From assembly GCA_024734555.1 (NCBI GenBank), contig JANPWX010000359.1, forward strand, positions 1,697,042-1,761,041: DNA of 64,000 nucleotides, written 5' to 3'. A program made the translations under genes and the position numbers. Source of the DNA: Trochalopteron elliotii. Lineage: Eukaryota > Chordata > Aves > Passeriformes > Leiothrichidae. The notes under the pieces are model-generated. The model made no database searches. It had not been told where the DNA came from and was given only the letters and a program-made list of their open reading frames with translations. Shown one piece after another: positions 56,401-64,000 of this stretch (the stretch's first letter is position 1; each line of letters starts with the position of its first letter).

Positions 56401-58730
56401 TCCATCAAAGTGATGGGGATTCTAGAGAAGATTTACTATTAGACTCTCATTGACTATTATATAAAGAAATATTGAAAAAAGTAGCACATACAATTGATCC
56501 AAACCCATGCTTATCAAACTGACTAGGCTTCCAACCCTTCCCACAGATAGTGTTTAATTATTAATGCAAAGTCTTTAATAGACAGTACAGGGTAATCCAG
56601 TACAGATCAATCCATTCAACAAAAAACTTTTAAGGAAGGACACCAAAACCTGGCTATCTTTCATTTTGGATATGCCTAATAAATGTCCTACTCAACAGCC
56701 TCTAATGTCAGGACTTACTTCCTTCATAAAAATACATTTTGCTATCACTACTGCTATTTTTAGAGATAGGAACACTAACGGTGTGATAAAACTACCAATG
56801 TTCTCTTCAGTTGTTTGATTACAGATTACAAACATAATTTCTAAAGAACACACACAAAATAGTCTGACACATCCAAGCCATCAGTTTTTAGCTAAAAAAT
56901 CAATTTTCAAGCCAGGTAAGGCTTGAAGCCAAGGTAAGAAAGCACACATTAGACCAAACTAAACACATTCTCAGATAACAGCTCTTTCACAGGGAGCTTA
57001 ACTGGTTTTATCTCTATAACCCAGAAGATGCAAGCAGCAAAATTTTTGGGTAGAAAACTGTTCATTAACTTAAATCTTCAAATGAAATTAATAATTCAGG
57101 AGTCACTACAAAAGTTACGTCACTGATAACAGTCACCAAACTTCAAATATTTTCTGGTTTCAATAACGCTAAATAAGTCCTATGATTTGACCTCAAAACT
57201 CAGGTAATTCACAGCAGCTGTGAAATGCTGCAGTATAAATCACTCAGCTATGTACCTTTACCCCTGACTATGAGTAAATCAGCTGCTTTCATTAAGAACA
57301 CTCTTAAGAGGTTCATTTTTAAAATAGTAAATGAGTCACATTCTTACAGTGAGTTTGGAGCTTGACTTGATGCCATGTGTCAAGTCAGTTGCAACATCAG
57401 GATCATCTGCTTTGCCATAGAATATTATTTTAGCACCAGGAGCTGGATCTGTTGTATTTCGAAACTTTCGTACAACGGTCGGAGTAACAGGCTATACGTA
57501 AGGCAAAGCGAAAACAAGTTTACAACAGACATTCACAAAACATTAATGAAAAAAAAAATGTACTGCAGACATTTGTGTCATTCCAGATATAAGAACAAAA
57601 CATGAGGATGCTTTAGGGCTGTAGTACATGCATATGCACATGCAGATGCTGATACTGTGAGCATAAGGTCAAAATAACCCAGACTAAATTTTATCAAACC
57701 AGCATTGCTAAGTTTCAATGCTTCCCCCTTTTTTTTTTTTTTTTTAATTTGGGTAACAGCTACTTCACAGGTTCTTGATGAAAACTAGATGTTACACTTA
57801 TAAATTTCAGAAACTTTTAACCTAATTCACAGCAATTCCACCATCAATGAATCAATTTTGGAAATTATTTAAACCATAGTGTTACAGATTTTTTAGCTGT
57901 CATTAAAAGGGAAACCTGCTATTTACAGGATTCATTTGTCTCAGTAGCCTCTGACTCTTCAGGGCCACGGGGAAGGGTCAGTGGGAATCACAATTCTGGC
58001 AGGTATCCTCATAAAGAAGAACCTTCTTCAGAAGGAATAATAATTCCCAATAATTACTCTAATTGCATTACCAGAGGGGAAGACTGTCTAAAACAATTCA
58101 ATTTAGTCCCAACTAAGCAAGCACGGTGACTTTTATATAATACGTGGAATGAAAATGAACTGCCAGAAGTGTTTTCCAATCATGACAGCTAGTCTCTATA
58201 ATTCCATGTGACAAAAACCAACATCGAAATAAATGGTAGTTTCAAAAGCGAAAGGATGTAGCAAAAAAAAAACCAGGGGCCTATACAAAACCAACTCACC
58301 CTGGGTAACACCTCTTTGAGACAACTCGCAACCGTGTTGCGCGCGGGACGCAACTTTCCAGCCTAAACAATACAATCAAAAAATAACGCATGACGAAACT
58401 CCTTGTAATAATACACACAATTAGTCAAACTGGGATCTGACACTATGTACAGGACGTTGTTCAGCTGCCCCCGTTTTGATGGGGGTGGGAAGTAACCACA
58501 CCCATTTCTGGGAGAGAGGGGATTCGCAGGGAGATGCGCCTTCCCCTCCCACACGCCGCCGCTCTTCCAGCCCCTTCCCTCGGCGACACTCCGTCCTAGA
58601 AAGGCACAGAGAGGAGGGGGCAGCTCCGCGGCATCGGTGGGACTTCTCCAGCGAAGGCACTTACGTTCGGCAGCTCTGGAGCGCTGTCGGGGGCCGTCTC
58701 TTCTGGGCACGGCGGTGGCTGCTCCGCCAT
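44316..58730 (-). CDS. EFHB: EFHB (CFAP21) gene, 13 coding exons, 585 aa
   Basis: Overview of the spliced gene; each exon is listed separately. The thirteen exon lengths (66, 63, 144, 181, 111, 127, 84, 68, 155, 208, 204, 182, 165) total 1,758 bases, exactly 586 codons including the stop, and every junction keeps phase. From family knowledge, EFHB/CFAP21 is a microtubule inner protein of ciliary and flagellar doublets and has also been reported as a Ca-dependent STIM1 partner in store-operated calcium entry. Visible here are an N-terminal conserved region (residues about 44-330), a paired EF-hand module (about 320-390), a charged linker (about 403-450) and a conserved C-terminal part. Human EFHB is about 833 aa; this model lacks a long N-terminal extension. 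All introns are GT-AG except intron 8, whose 3' end reads GG. The identification rests on recognised family sequence and on the CpG-island start; it was not confirmed by a search. Confidence 0.88.
44481..47327 (-). other. EFHB: EFHB intron 12
   Basis: Largest EFHB intron, 2.8 kb, AT-rich. It contains a CR1 fragment at about 46,998-47,115 and otherwise nothing I recognise. Confidence 0.75.
46998..47115 (-). mobile_element. CR1 LINE 3' fragment in EFHB intron 12
   Basis: On the plus strand the segment begins GGAATCATAGAATAACTTAG and runs through 'GGAAGAGATCTCTGGAGATCAT' type wording and a CAAAGCAGGGCTAACTTTA block. This is the reverse complement orientation of the avian CR1 3' untranslated end. 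It is 5'-truncated to little more than 100 bases, as usual for CR1. Confidence 0.8.
47328..47509 (-). CDS. EFHB: EFHB coding exon 12 (residues 471-531)
   Basis: The acceptor is TTTCACAG and the donor is the weaker GTACAG. The exon completes a split Cys codon and encodes YPVCGVPTIRSDIPAPRIRR, LADNTNYGDQGNSFAILLPS and a Lys-rich tail ending in KKRPKAE. The GVPTIR.D.PAPRIRR.(A/S)D..NYGD block is strongly EFHB-like. Confidence 0.92.
47999..48202 (-). CDS. EFHB: EFHB coding exon 11 (residues 403-471)
   Basis: This 204-base exon lies between a TATATAG acceptor and a GTAAGT donor, with phase 1 at both ends. It encodes a Lys/Glu-rich linker (KKEDEPLPKQEDLEFKEPGS) and then a more conserved part with TDRVYTNYQTTSSQYNAVVG and GIPTS. 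The linker looks disordered; the second half is likely the part that fits the axonemal lattice, by inference. Confidence 0.88.
48552..48759 (-). CDS. EFHB: EFHB coding exon 10 (residues 334-403), EF-hands
   Basis: The acceptor is TAATAG and the donor GTAGAT. The exon completes EF-hand 1 (loop D332-K-N-G-D-G-V-I-H-K-N-N343) and contains EF-hand 2 (loop D368-L-D-K-D-G-L-I-N-Y-R-D379), followed by FANFLNWKDK. EF-hand 2 has acidic residues at loop positions 1, 3, 5 and 12 and should bind calcium. EF-hand 1 has Asn at position 12, where Glu or Asp is usual, so its binding may be weak. FANFLNWKDK is a recognisable EFHB motif. Confidence 0.92.
49580..49734 (-). CDS. EFHB: EFHB coding exon 9 (residues 282-333), start of EF-hand 1
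   Basis: This exon encodes DVHDLLHVRVPCEFLRGKDR, then a helical stretch (RVILIAVRQSLKKANYENFD, LLEALKHF) and ends in the first Asp of an EF-hand loop (D332, K333). The donor is GTTAGT. The only 3' border that joins exon 8 in phase and keeps family length is after position 49,734, but the two intron bases there (49,735-49,736) read GG, not AG, on the minus strand. The open frame continues upstream for another 27 codons without a stop, so the ORF alone does not fix the border. Confidence 0.82.
49735..51134 (-). other. EFHB: EFHB intron 8, with GG at its 3' border
   Basis: This 1.4-kb AT-rich intron starts with a normal GTAAGT. Its 3' end on the minus strand reads TTTTTATGG before exon 9. The only AG in the last 50 or so bases lies within TTGAGGAATTG, and using it would put exon 9 out of frame with exon 8. 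No repeat was recognised. Confidence 0.6.
51135..51202 (-). CDS. EFHB: EFHB coding exon 8 (residues 259-282)
   Basis: This 68-base exon has an ATTGACAG acceptor and a GTAAGT donor. It encodes IAETMNVSPDHTFGLVIPPD followed by EY, and leaves one G for the next codon. The run DPIAE.MNVSPDHTFG..(L/I)PP is a hallmark EFHB block and was a main reason for the gene call. The intron that follows has the unusual GG 3' border described separately. Confidence 0.9.
51203..52945 (-). other. EFHB: EFHB intron 7
   Basis: 1.7 kb of AT-rich sequence with a short A run near 51,272 and an AAAC-rich stretch near 51,880. No coding, RNA or repeat family recognised. Confidence 0.6.
52946..53029 (-). CDS. EFHB: EFHB coding exon 7 (residues 231-259)
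   Basis: This 84-base exon starts at a TTTGTAG acceptor and ends at a GTAAGT donor, with phase 2 at both ends. It encodes a strongly basic segment with KRSDDFKKKYQPLVGKVFD at its end; the following Pro codon is completed in exon 8. It was found by phase matching because it is too short to form a clear ORF. The KR.DDFK..YQP..GKV.DP pattern fits EFHB. Confidence 0.86.
53393..53519 (-). CDS. EFHB: EFHB coding exon 6 (residues 189-231)
   Basis: This 127-base exon has a TTTCTGCAG acceptor and a GTAAGT donor. It continues the split Gly and encodes EPVNRKYNIHFDKSFVYGME followed by TPHYEDGRNTANTLNWVLDLD. The Y(N/D).HFD.SF.YG..TPH.EDGR block resembles repeated motifs in EFHB-type axonemal proteins that pack against tubulin; that role is inferred from the family. 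Confidence 0.9.
53520..55147 (-). other. EFHB: EFHB intron 5
   Basis: 1.6 kb. It includes a locally GC-richer part (about 54,480-54,850) with open frames on both strands, but no recognisable product and no interspersed repeat I can name. Confidence 0.6.
55148..55258 (-). CDS. EFHB: EFHB coding exon 5 (residues 152-189)
   Basis: A TTTCCAG acceptor precedes this exon and a GTGAGT donor ends it. It starts by completing the Asp codon split from exon 4. It encodes LTAGEVVNPPKTFEEVDKEA followed by REGHDLYVLSHEDYYVG, where the last Gly codon is split into exon 6. The open frame runs past both borders, so the borders were set by splice signals and phase. Confidence 0.88.
55847..56027 (-). CDS. EFHB: EFHB coding exon 4 (residues 92-152)
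   Basis: The acceptor CTTCAG follows a pyrimidine-rich tract and the donor is GTAGGA. The 181-base exon begins in phase 0 and leaves one base of a split codon. It encodes VASLISPAAKSEFQEKMQDM, a charged helical stretch, then an IYSSNREAPLGRSHDQ motif and an LPEGLDIINTRFGLKVFK tail. The YSSNR.APLG.SHD block is one of the most recognisable EFHB signatures. Confidence 0.9.
56028..57347 (-). other. EFHB: EFHB intron 3
   Basis: 1.3 kb, AT-rich, with no recognised feature. Confidence 0.6.
57348..57491 (-). CDS. EFHB: EFHB coding exon 3 (residues 44-91)
   Basis: This 144-base exon is phase 0/0, with a TATAG acceptor and a GTAAGA donor. It encodes a segment running from PVTPTVVRKFRN through a P-G-A-K-I-I-F-Y-G-K-A core to HGIKSSSKLT. 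I recognise the arrangement 'PGA..FYGKA.DPD...LTHGI' as typical of the EFHB N-terminal conserved region. No transmembrane or signal sequence is present, in keeping with an axonemal or cytosolic protein. Confidence 0.88.
57492..58299 (-). other. EFHB: EFHB intron 2
   Basis: 0.8 kb. It holds a run of 17 T residues at 57,729-57,745 (A run on the EFHB strand). Nothing else was recognised. Confidence 0.6.
58300..58362 (-). CDS. EFHB: EFHB coding exon 2 (residues 23-43)
   Basis: This 63-base exon has phase 0 at both ends. A TTGTTTAG acceptor precedes it and a GTGAGT donor follows. It encodes AGKLRPARNTVASCLKEVLP plus R, a basic stretch joining the acidic N-terminus to the conserved core. It is too short to stand out as an ORF and was found by matching splice signals and phase. 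Base composition is still GC-rich and shows CpGs, consistent with the edge of the island. Confidence 0.8.
58665..58730 (-). CDS. EFHB: EFHB coding exon 1 (residues 1-22)
   Basis: The start codon is at 58,728-58,730 in a near-ideal Kozak context (GCCGCC before ATGG). The exon encodes a short acidic, proline-rich start, MAEQPPPCPEETAPDSAPEL followed by PN, and ends in phase 0 at a GTAAGT donor. It lies inside the CpG island. The start was chosen because it is the only ATG in frame with exon 2 in this exon and because of its context. No homology marker is recognisable in these 22 residues, so they are assigned by position and phase only. Confidence 0.8.
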
Positions 58731-58810
58731 GGCGGCCGCTTACTCTGCTCGCTCGGTAACGGCGGCGGCGGCGCCGGGAGCGCTCGTGCGGGGCGGGCGG
58801 TGAGGCCGCC

Positions 58811-59025
58811 GCTCACAGCGCTCCGCCATCCCCCTCGCACCCACCGCCCTCCATCCTGGCCCCTTACCCAGCTCCCCCGTCATGCCGCTTACGGCGCTTC
58901 GCCGTCCCCTCGCACCCGGCGCCCCCGTCCTGCCTCTCACAGCGCTCCGCCATCCCCTCGCACCAGCGCCCACCTCTCCTCCCCTCACAGCGCTCGCTCC
59001 ACTGCCCTCAGCACCCGCCACCCCC
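58811..59025 (+). repeat. Degenerate GC-rich tandem repeat in the promoter
   Basis: Four imperfect copies of a motif of the form CTCACAGCGCTCCGCCATCC followed by CCTCGCACC begin near 58,811, 58,883, 58,936 and 58,984. Spacing is uneven (about 50-70 bases). They create the Pro/Arg/Thr-rich open frames seen on both strands here, which are therefore not taken as genes. Confidence 0.6.
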
Positions 59026-59039
59026 CCTTATATCTCACA

Positions 59040-62000
59040 CCTCCCGGCGAAAGTCAGGGAGTAAATTGCATTGGGCTGTTTTGTAAATGTCATGATCTAG
59101 AGAAAGAATTAAAGCCCAGCTGCAGAGGTCGTACATTCCTTAGACCGATTATTAAATCATTGAAAATCTACCTGTTTTCAGACAGGCGGGTTGAATCCTG
59201 AGATTGAAATGAGGTCTTGCATGGTCAAAAGTTTGATCAAACTTTCAATCTTTATTACTGTAATAAAAATACTGCTCCTTTCACAAACGTTGTCACATGC
59301 TATTAAAATGTTGTATACTGGAGCTGTTCCTGTAGAGAAAACTGCAGCTCCCACCCACATACAGCATGGAGGTGGGCGAGAGAAGCCCGTCCGCGCTACC
59401 CCATGTATTAGACACGTGAGTGCTCTCACTGTCTTAAATGAGTCAATACCTCGTATATCTAACTCACTGAATTTGCCTTTTAGAAACAGACATGGATTAT
59501 TTCAGAAAAGCAGGGTGGGTAAGACTAAACAAGTTTCACCGCTGTTTAACAGATCCTCAGTTCTTACAAAGACTTTTATTCTCAGATGACACGTAGCAAA
59601 CTATCCCCTTCTTCCCAGCAAAACGTCTCAAATCACATCCTGCTCCGTCTTCCATAGTCCTTCCTTCAATGGCAAAACCAATTTTAGATAAATATACAAA
59701 CCTTAATCATAATTAAACATTACCAGGTGTTACCATTTTATTCTCTGCTCTAACATTTGCTTGGTAAGGACTTTAAATGAATGATGCTAAATTAAAACTA
59801 AATTCCTTTCCTGCAGATGAAAGGTGAGAGGCTCAGGCAGCCACTGCTGTGTAATGATCTGATCCGGCTGTCCAAGTCACCAACAGTACTTGTCAGTGCC
59901 ATGATCCATGAACTTCCAGCACGTACAAATGTATCTTGGTCTTCTCCAGGCAAAACCCGTCATGTATAGCATCAACTCTGATCTAGCTGGGGCAATGCTG
60001 GTGCCCTTTTTCAAAAGAAGTTATGTGTTTTTCTGCTGTAGACATGGCTGCACCGCACCCCTAATATGGAACATCCATGTCCACTTGGCAACTAAAGAAG
60101 CTCTTGTAAATTGTTACTGTGTTCAGTTATTTTCATATTTCAATCGTATTTGTTGTTGCTTGAAGTTTAGTGTGTTCCTGCAAAATAAAGCAATTTTTGG
60201 TAGTTTAGTAAATAAAATTATTGATTATGTCTTGCCTTGTGATCATTTGTAAGGTGTAATTTCTATCTAGTAAAGTTGTCAGAAGGGAGAACTATTTATG
60301 GAGAGGAAGAGCAAAGTACAGTAATGTAAAAATTAGATGGTAATTTTTACATTGGAAAACTGGGACTGGGGGAAACTGGGACTTTTTTATCCCAGGATAA
60401 AATTCAGGAAATTGAATTTTTGTCCTTGTGTTTGTTGTATTTCTATATGGCTCTCTACCTGTGCTCAAGGTAGTATCATTTTTATACATTCTGTGCTTTG
60501 CTGATTTATTTTTACCTTGTTTTTTTCCCCAGTAGGTGGCCACACTTGCTAATTGAAAGCATCCACTCAGCCCCAGTGAAGTGGGTTGTGTCAAAAGCAT
60601 AAAAATAGGACTTGGACATGTAAAAAGAGTGCCTATTGCAGAAACAAGTAGAGCAGAAGTCCTCAGCCTTCTTTTTCTTTTTGTTTCTCTGTGCTTCTTT
60701 TCTTTTTTGCAGAAATGTGGATCCCCTATAAATCAGTTTGAAACCTACTGACAATATACATTCTTTCCTATAATTCTTTTTATTCTGGAATCAGTGTCAT
60801 ATCCATTCTTTCTTATACTGAAAGTTATTTTGGCCACAGAAATAATATTTGTGGAGTGGGAAGGGCCTGTAATTTTAAAGATAATGAATTAACAAAAGCC
60901 AATTGAACTCAATTTTAGAGAAAAAATGGATTAAAGCTTTCTTTACTTCAGCATGAATTTGTTGTCTCCTATGTCAAAAGTAGGATCTCTGGAGAAAGCT
61001 GTTTGGAAAAAGTTGAACAAAATTTTCCATTCTACAGCAGCCCTTTTTTCCTCAACAGTACTTGACATTTCACTGGTTTCTGACATCCAATTCCCACAAG
61101 CTAATGCTTTTTCTGTCTTGTTTAGGCTAAAACGGAGGAATGGAAACTGTCTAAAACCCTGCATTTTACTTTCTTTATGAAGCGTAAACACCCCATGTTC
61201 TGCAACACAGCTCTCACTCTGACTGTGGTGCTGCCATAGACCAGAGTCAAAGCACTAAGTTTGTAGATTCCTTGAGGTCTCTGAAGGCCAGAGAACTCCA
61301 CGTAAAACACTCCAAATGTTGTGAAATGTCTGAATGACGTCAGGCATGGTGATGCACTTTGCTGTTACTGCCTGGTTGCTTTCATTTTTTTTATTCAATT
61401 CATTTACAGATAGGAAATTACTGTTTTCGATGTGCTGCACACTTTCTGTATCTTATGCTATGACCAAGCCAATGTAGGTACAGAGAAAATGTACACAAGT
61501 AGAGATAGAAAACAGAAAAAAAAGAATGCTTTAGCTAATAATAATAATGATAAACAATGGGAAGTTCAAACACGAGATTCTGCACATGCTCTAAAGTCAA
61601 CTTCCACTTATTATTACACTACAATCTAGCATTAGATTTAAACACAAAAAGGCTGAACAGAACATAAAACTCTGCAGAGAAATGCTAAAATAGATGGAAA
61701 GCCACCTGGCAAAACCATTACCCACTAACATAAATTTGTTAATATCACCCAGCACAGTGATATACTTTTGGTATATGATATATGAACCACGATTAAATAA
61801 AATATGAAATGATGACCACTGGTAGGGGCTATCTGTGTGATTTCAGAGCTTTCCTTCAACATCTTTTTGTGCAGACTACAACGGAAGAAACTTGTCTTCA
61901 CCACTAGAACTCACAGAGACCTGTCAAGCCTGAAATACACCAACTGGAACTTGGTCATTTGATTACTGCCACAGTCTCTCATGTCTCTATTTCACACATT

Positions 62001-62454
62001 CACAGTGAACCTTTGGTGTCTGCTGTCCCACTCCGTCAGCGTCAACCAGGTGTGAACAATTTGGGTGTCTCACAAAGCAAGAGAGACGTGCTACAGCTCT
62101 GCGTTGCAGTCAGAGAGTTCAGTTAGCCTGCAGGAACCTAAACATGTAAAACAAGCTTCCTAACAGCAACTTTATCATGTGAATAGAATTCCTGCATCAA
62201 AAATTCCATTTAGCCTAGAATTTCAGATACATCTGATAAGATGAAAGATTATTTCAATTTTATGAAGTACTTATTTATATTAGAAGCATAGATAATGATC
62301 CTTACATATGGAATAGTATGGTCCTTTATTTGATAAGATTAAGTGAAACAGTAAATGTCATGTATGACATGTTTAATCTCTAAACTGAATTTAGTTCGAG
62401 TAATTCTAAAGATTCAGTGTAACATTTTTCCACAAAAACTGTTTATGTATGTAC
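59040..62454. other. Probable RAB5A first intron, no coding exon seen
   Basis: Moderately AT-rich DNA right of the CpG island. Open frames up to 132 codons (59,191-59,589, plus strand) have no recognisable domain. The RAB5A coding start and its P-loop exon are not present, so they must lie to the right of the window if synteny holds. Confidence 0.45.
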
Positions 62455-63005
62455 TGTGTCTGGCTGAGATGGAGTTAATTTTCCTCATAGCAGCCTGAAT
62501 GGTGCTGATTTGTGACTAAACTACTGTTGGTAACACAGCAATACTTCAGCTACTGCTGAACAGTGCTTGCACGGGGTGAGGACTTTCTCCTTTTTCCTCA
62601 CTTTGTCATCAGTCCCACCCAGGAAGAAATACTGCTGATGGTCCAGAAACATGGGAGTGGAATACAGCCCAGACAGACGACCCAAACTGATCAAAGGGAT
62701 ATTCCATCTCACACAGCATTATGCTGAGCAATAAAAAATGGAGGTGGACAAAGGAGATGTCTTCCAAGTTGGCTGCTGCTCAGAGACTGGCTGGACACTG
62801 GTCTGTTTATTGGAGGTAGCCAGCGATTTCCTTTGTATTGCCTTTTCACTTCCACTTTCCTTCATCTATTACACTGTCTTTATCTTAACCCACAAGTTTG
62901 CCTGCTTTTGTTCTTCCCATTGTGCTCTCTGTCTTGCTGCAGGGAGGTGAGTGAGTGAGTGAGTGAGTGAGTGAGTGAGTGAGTGAGTGAGTGAGTGAGC
63001 AGCTG
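62455..63005 (+). mobile_element. Avian ERV-L-type solo LTR, plus strand
   Basis: It starts TGTGTCTGGCTGAGATGGAG, continues with TTAATTTTCCTCATAGCAGC, CAGTGCTTGCAC, AAAGGGATATTCCATCTCAC, ATGCTGAGCAATAAAA (AATAAA at 62,730-62,735), then ACACTGTCTTTATCTTAACC and a GTGAGTGAG block. This order is that of a very common bird ERV-L LTR in plus orientation. The 5' end is clear. The 3' end is blurred by a GAGT expansion and a diverged tail (CAGCTGCCAGGTTGACTGG), so the limit is approximate. No internal viral genes are attached. Confidence 0.8.
62947..62999 (+). repeat. GTGA/GAGT microsatellite
   Basis: About 13 uninterrupted GTGA units. It sits where the LTR normally has only a few GAGTGAG bases, so it grew from the LTR itself. 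It produces a Thr-His-Ser-Leu repeat frame on the minus strand that is not a gene. Confidence 0.95.
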
Positions 63006-64000
63006 CCAGGTTGACTGGATGCTATCTTGTGACTGGTTGACTGGTGCTCCAATGCATGCCCATCAGCTGTGTAGTAAAACACACATTTGTCAGGAATCTG
63101 CTGTTTGGTCAGCAAATCCTGCAATCCAGTTGAACATATTAAGACCAGTCAGAGAGATATGGCAAATAAACAGTGTATTAGGGCAGGATTACATGATTTA
63201 AAGGACAACTCTTATAAACATTTAGCAGACTCACAGCTTGAAAAAGTTTGTATACTTTCAAACATGTTTCTCCAGAGCTAGTCTGGCATTCTACATCACT
63301 GGTGAATAGAAAATGTATTTTACTTTTTTTGAAGTTACATGTTGGCCTTTCACCAAGCACTTATGTAAGTGATCAAAATAAAGCAGAAAGGGGAAATTGT
63401 AACTCTGAAACTAAAGTGGTTCCAATGAAAAAGTATATGGAAAAGAAAAACTGATAAAGATTAAAAGAAAAAAAAATAATCTGTTTTCACTCCATTCACT
63501 TCAGTATGTTCAGTATTGATAAGTCGTACTAGGGAAAGGGAAAGTAGCATAACACTGACCACAGGCTTTACATAACTTGATTTTTGCTTCATTTAAATAT
63601 ATGTGGTTGAACTAAAATGTATTTTGAGAAAACAACAACATCAACTTAATTATTTCCTGTGACAGAGTATCTAAACAATCTTCATTAAATTGTACCAATT
63701 ACTAAACACCATTATTGATAAACTCACTAAATGTCTTACCAGTTTGCTTGATTATTTCTTTCAAATGTCAACTCTTAGACCTTGTTGAAGCTGCTATACT
63801 GAAGAAACACTTATCATGATTGTTCTGTTTCCGCTACAAGCTTCCACTTACAGCCTGTGGCCAACTGGCCTTTATCCTGCCCTCTCACAAGGTCATGCTT
63901 CATGGTATGAAGCAATCAAGACTTGTTCTGGGTTAGCAACCCATTTTGTCCAGTTTTGAGCACTCCGACGATAATGAGCCAACCTGCAAGGCTTTATCAG
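63006..64000. other. Non-coding sequence to window end
   Basis: AT-rich DNA after the LTR, with no recognised gene, RNA or repeat. Confidence 0.5.

Larger units (their letters stand above)
58480..59030. promoter_or_regulatory. CpG-island promoter of EFHB, probably shared with RAB5A
   Basis: This stretch is GC-rich and dense in CpG, in sharp contrast to the AT-rich flanks. The EFHB start codon lies within it, transcribed to the left. No TATA box is obvious. A GGTAAC element at 58,755-58,760 (GTTACC on the EFHB strand), about 25 bases before the start codon, resembles half of an RFX X-box, common in ciliary genes; this is weak. In mammals EFHB and RAB5A are divergent from one CpG island, so a plus-strand RAB5A first exon is expected here. 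A plausible plus-strand donor, GCG|GTGAGG, occurs at 58,800, but the exon is not proven. Confidence 0.75.

Noticed and set aside
58476..59201. 241-codon plus-strand frame, the longest in the window
   Set aside because: It lies over the CpG island and GC tandem repeat, is Arg/Pro/Ser-rich, and is antisense to EFHB exon 1. GC-rich DNA lacks stop codons, so length means little.
62885..63124. Minus-strand frame with a repeated Thr-His-Ser-Leu peptide
   Set aside because: It is a direct translation of the GTGA microsatellite in the LTR.
59040..64000. Searched for the RAB5A coding start and its P-loop exon
   Set aside because: No plus-strand frame has a Rab N-terminus or GTPase motif, so only a non-coding first exon or intron can be present.

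Overview
The window is AT-rich vertebrate nuclear DNA, almost certainly from a bird. The evidence is several CR1 LINE 3' ends with the bird-typical terminal motif, three LTRs or LTR relics of avian ERV-L type, and a spliced ciliary gene. No bacterial-style gene organisation, rRNA, tRNA or CRISPR array was seen. The species cannot be named from the sequence.

One protein-coding gene is convincing. It is EFHB (EF-hand domain family member B, also CFAP21), on the minus strand from about 58,730 (start codon) to 44,316 (stop). I reconstructed 13 coding exons whose phases join into one 585-codon reading frame. All introns have GT/AG borders except one: intron 8 ends in GG where AG is expected (49,735-49,736). 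The protein carries a paired EF-hand module. Two AATAAA signals lie about 60-75 bases past the stop. The start sits in a CpG island (about 58,480-59,030). In mammals this promoter is shared head-to-head with RAB5A, so the plus-strand DNA from 58,740 to 64,000 is probably the 5' untranslated exon and first intron of RAB5A. No RAB5A coding exon is visible.

Positions 1-44,200 look like an intergenic desert downstream of EFHB. It holds: a rotted, multiply deleted class I (gammaretrovirus-like) endogenous retrovirus (about 1,480-2,400, possibly to 2,850); a solo LTR at 14,382-15,163 with an exact 5-bp target duplication and internal 36-bp tandem repeats; an internally deleted LTR relic near 16,900; a minus-strand ERV-L-type solo LTR at 27,447-28,364 lying against a CR1 3' end; CR1 fragments; and an isolated CpG island at about 35,340-35,580 that no recognised gene explains. 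A Gln-rich open segment with a good 3' splice site at about 26,513 is a weak exon candidate.

Positions 59,040-64,000 hold no recognisable coding sequence. They contain another ERV-L-type LTR (about 62,455-63,005) whose 3' end has expanded into a GAGT microsatellite. I saw no undescribed multi-gene system. The items most worth checking are the GG splice acceptor in EFHB, the orphan CpG island and the Gln-rich candidate exon.
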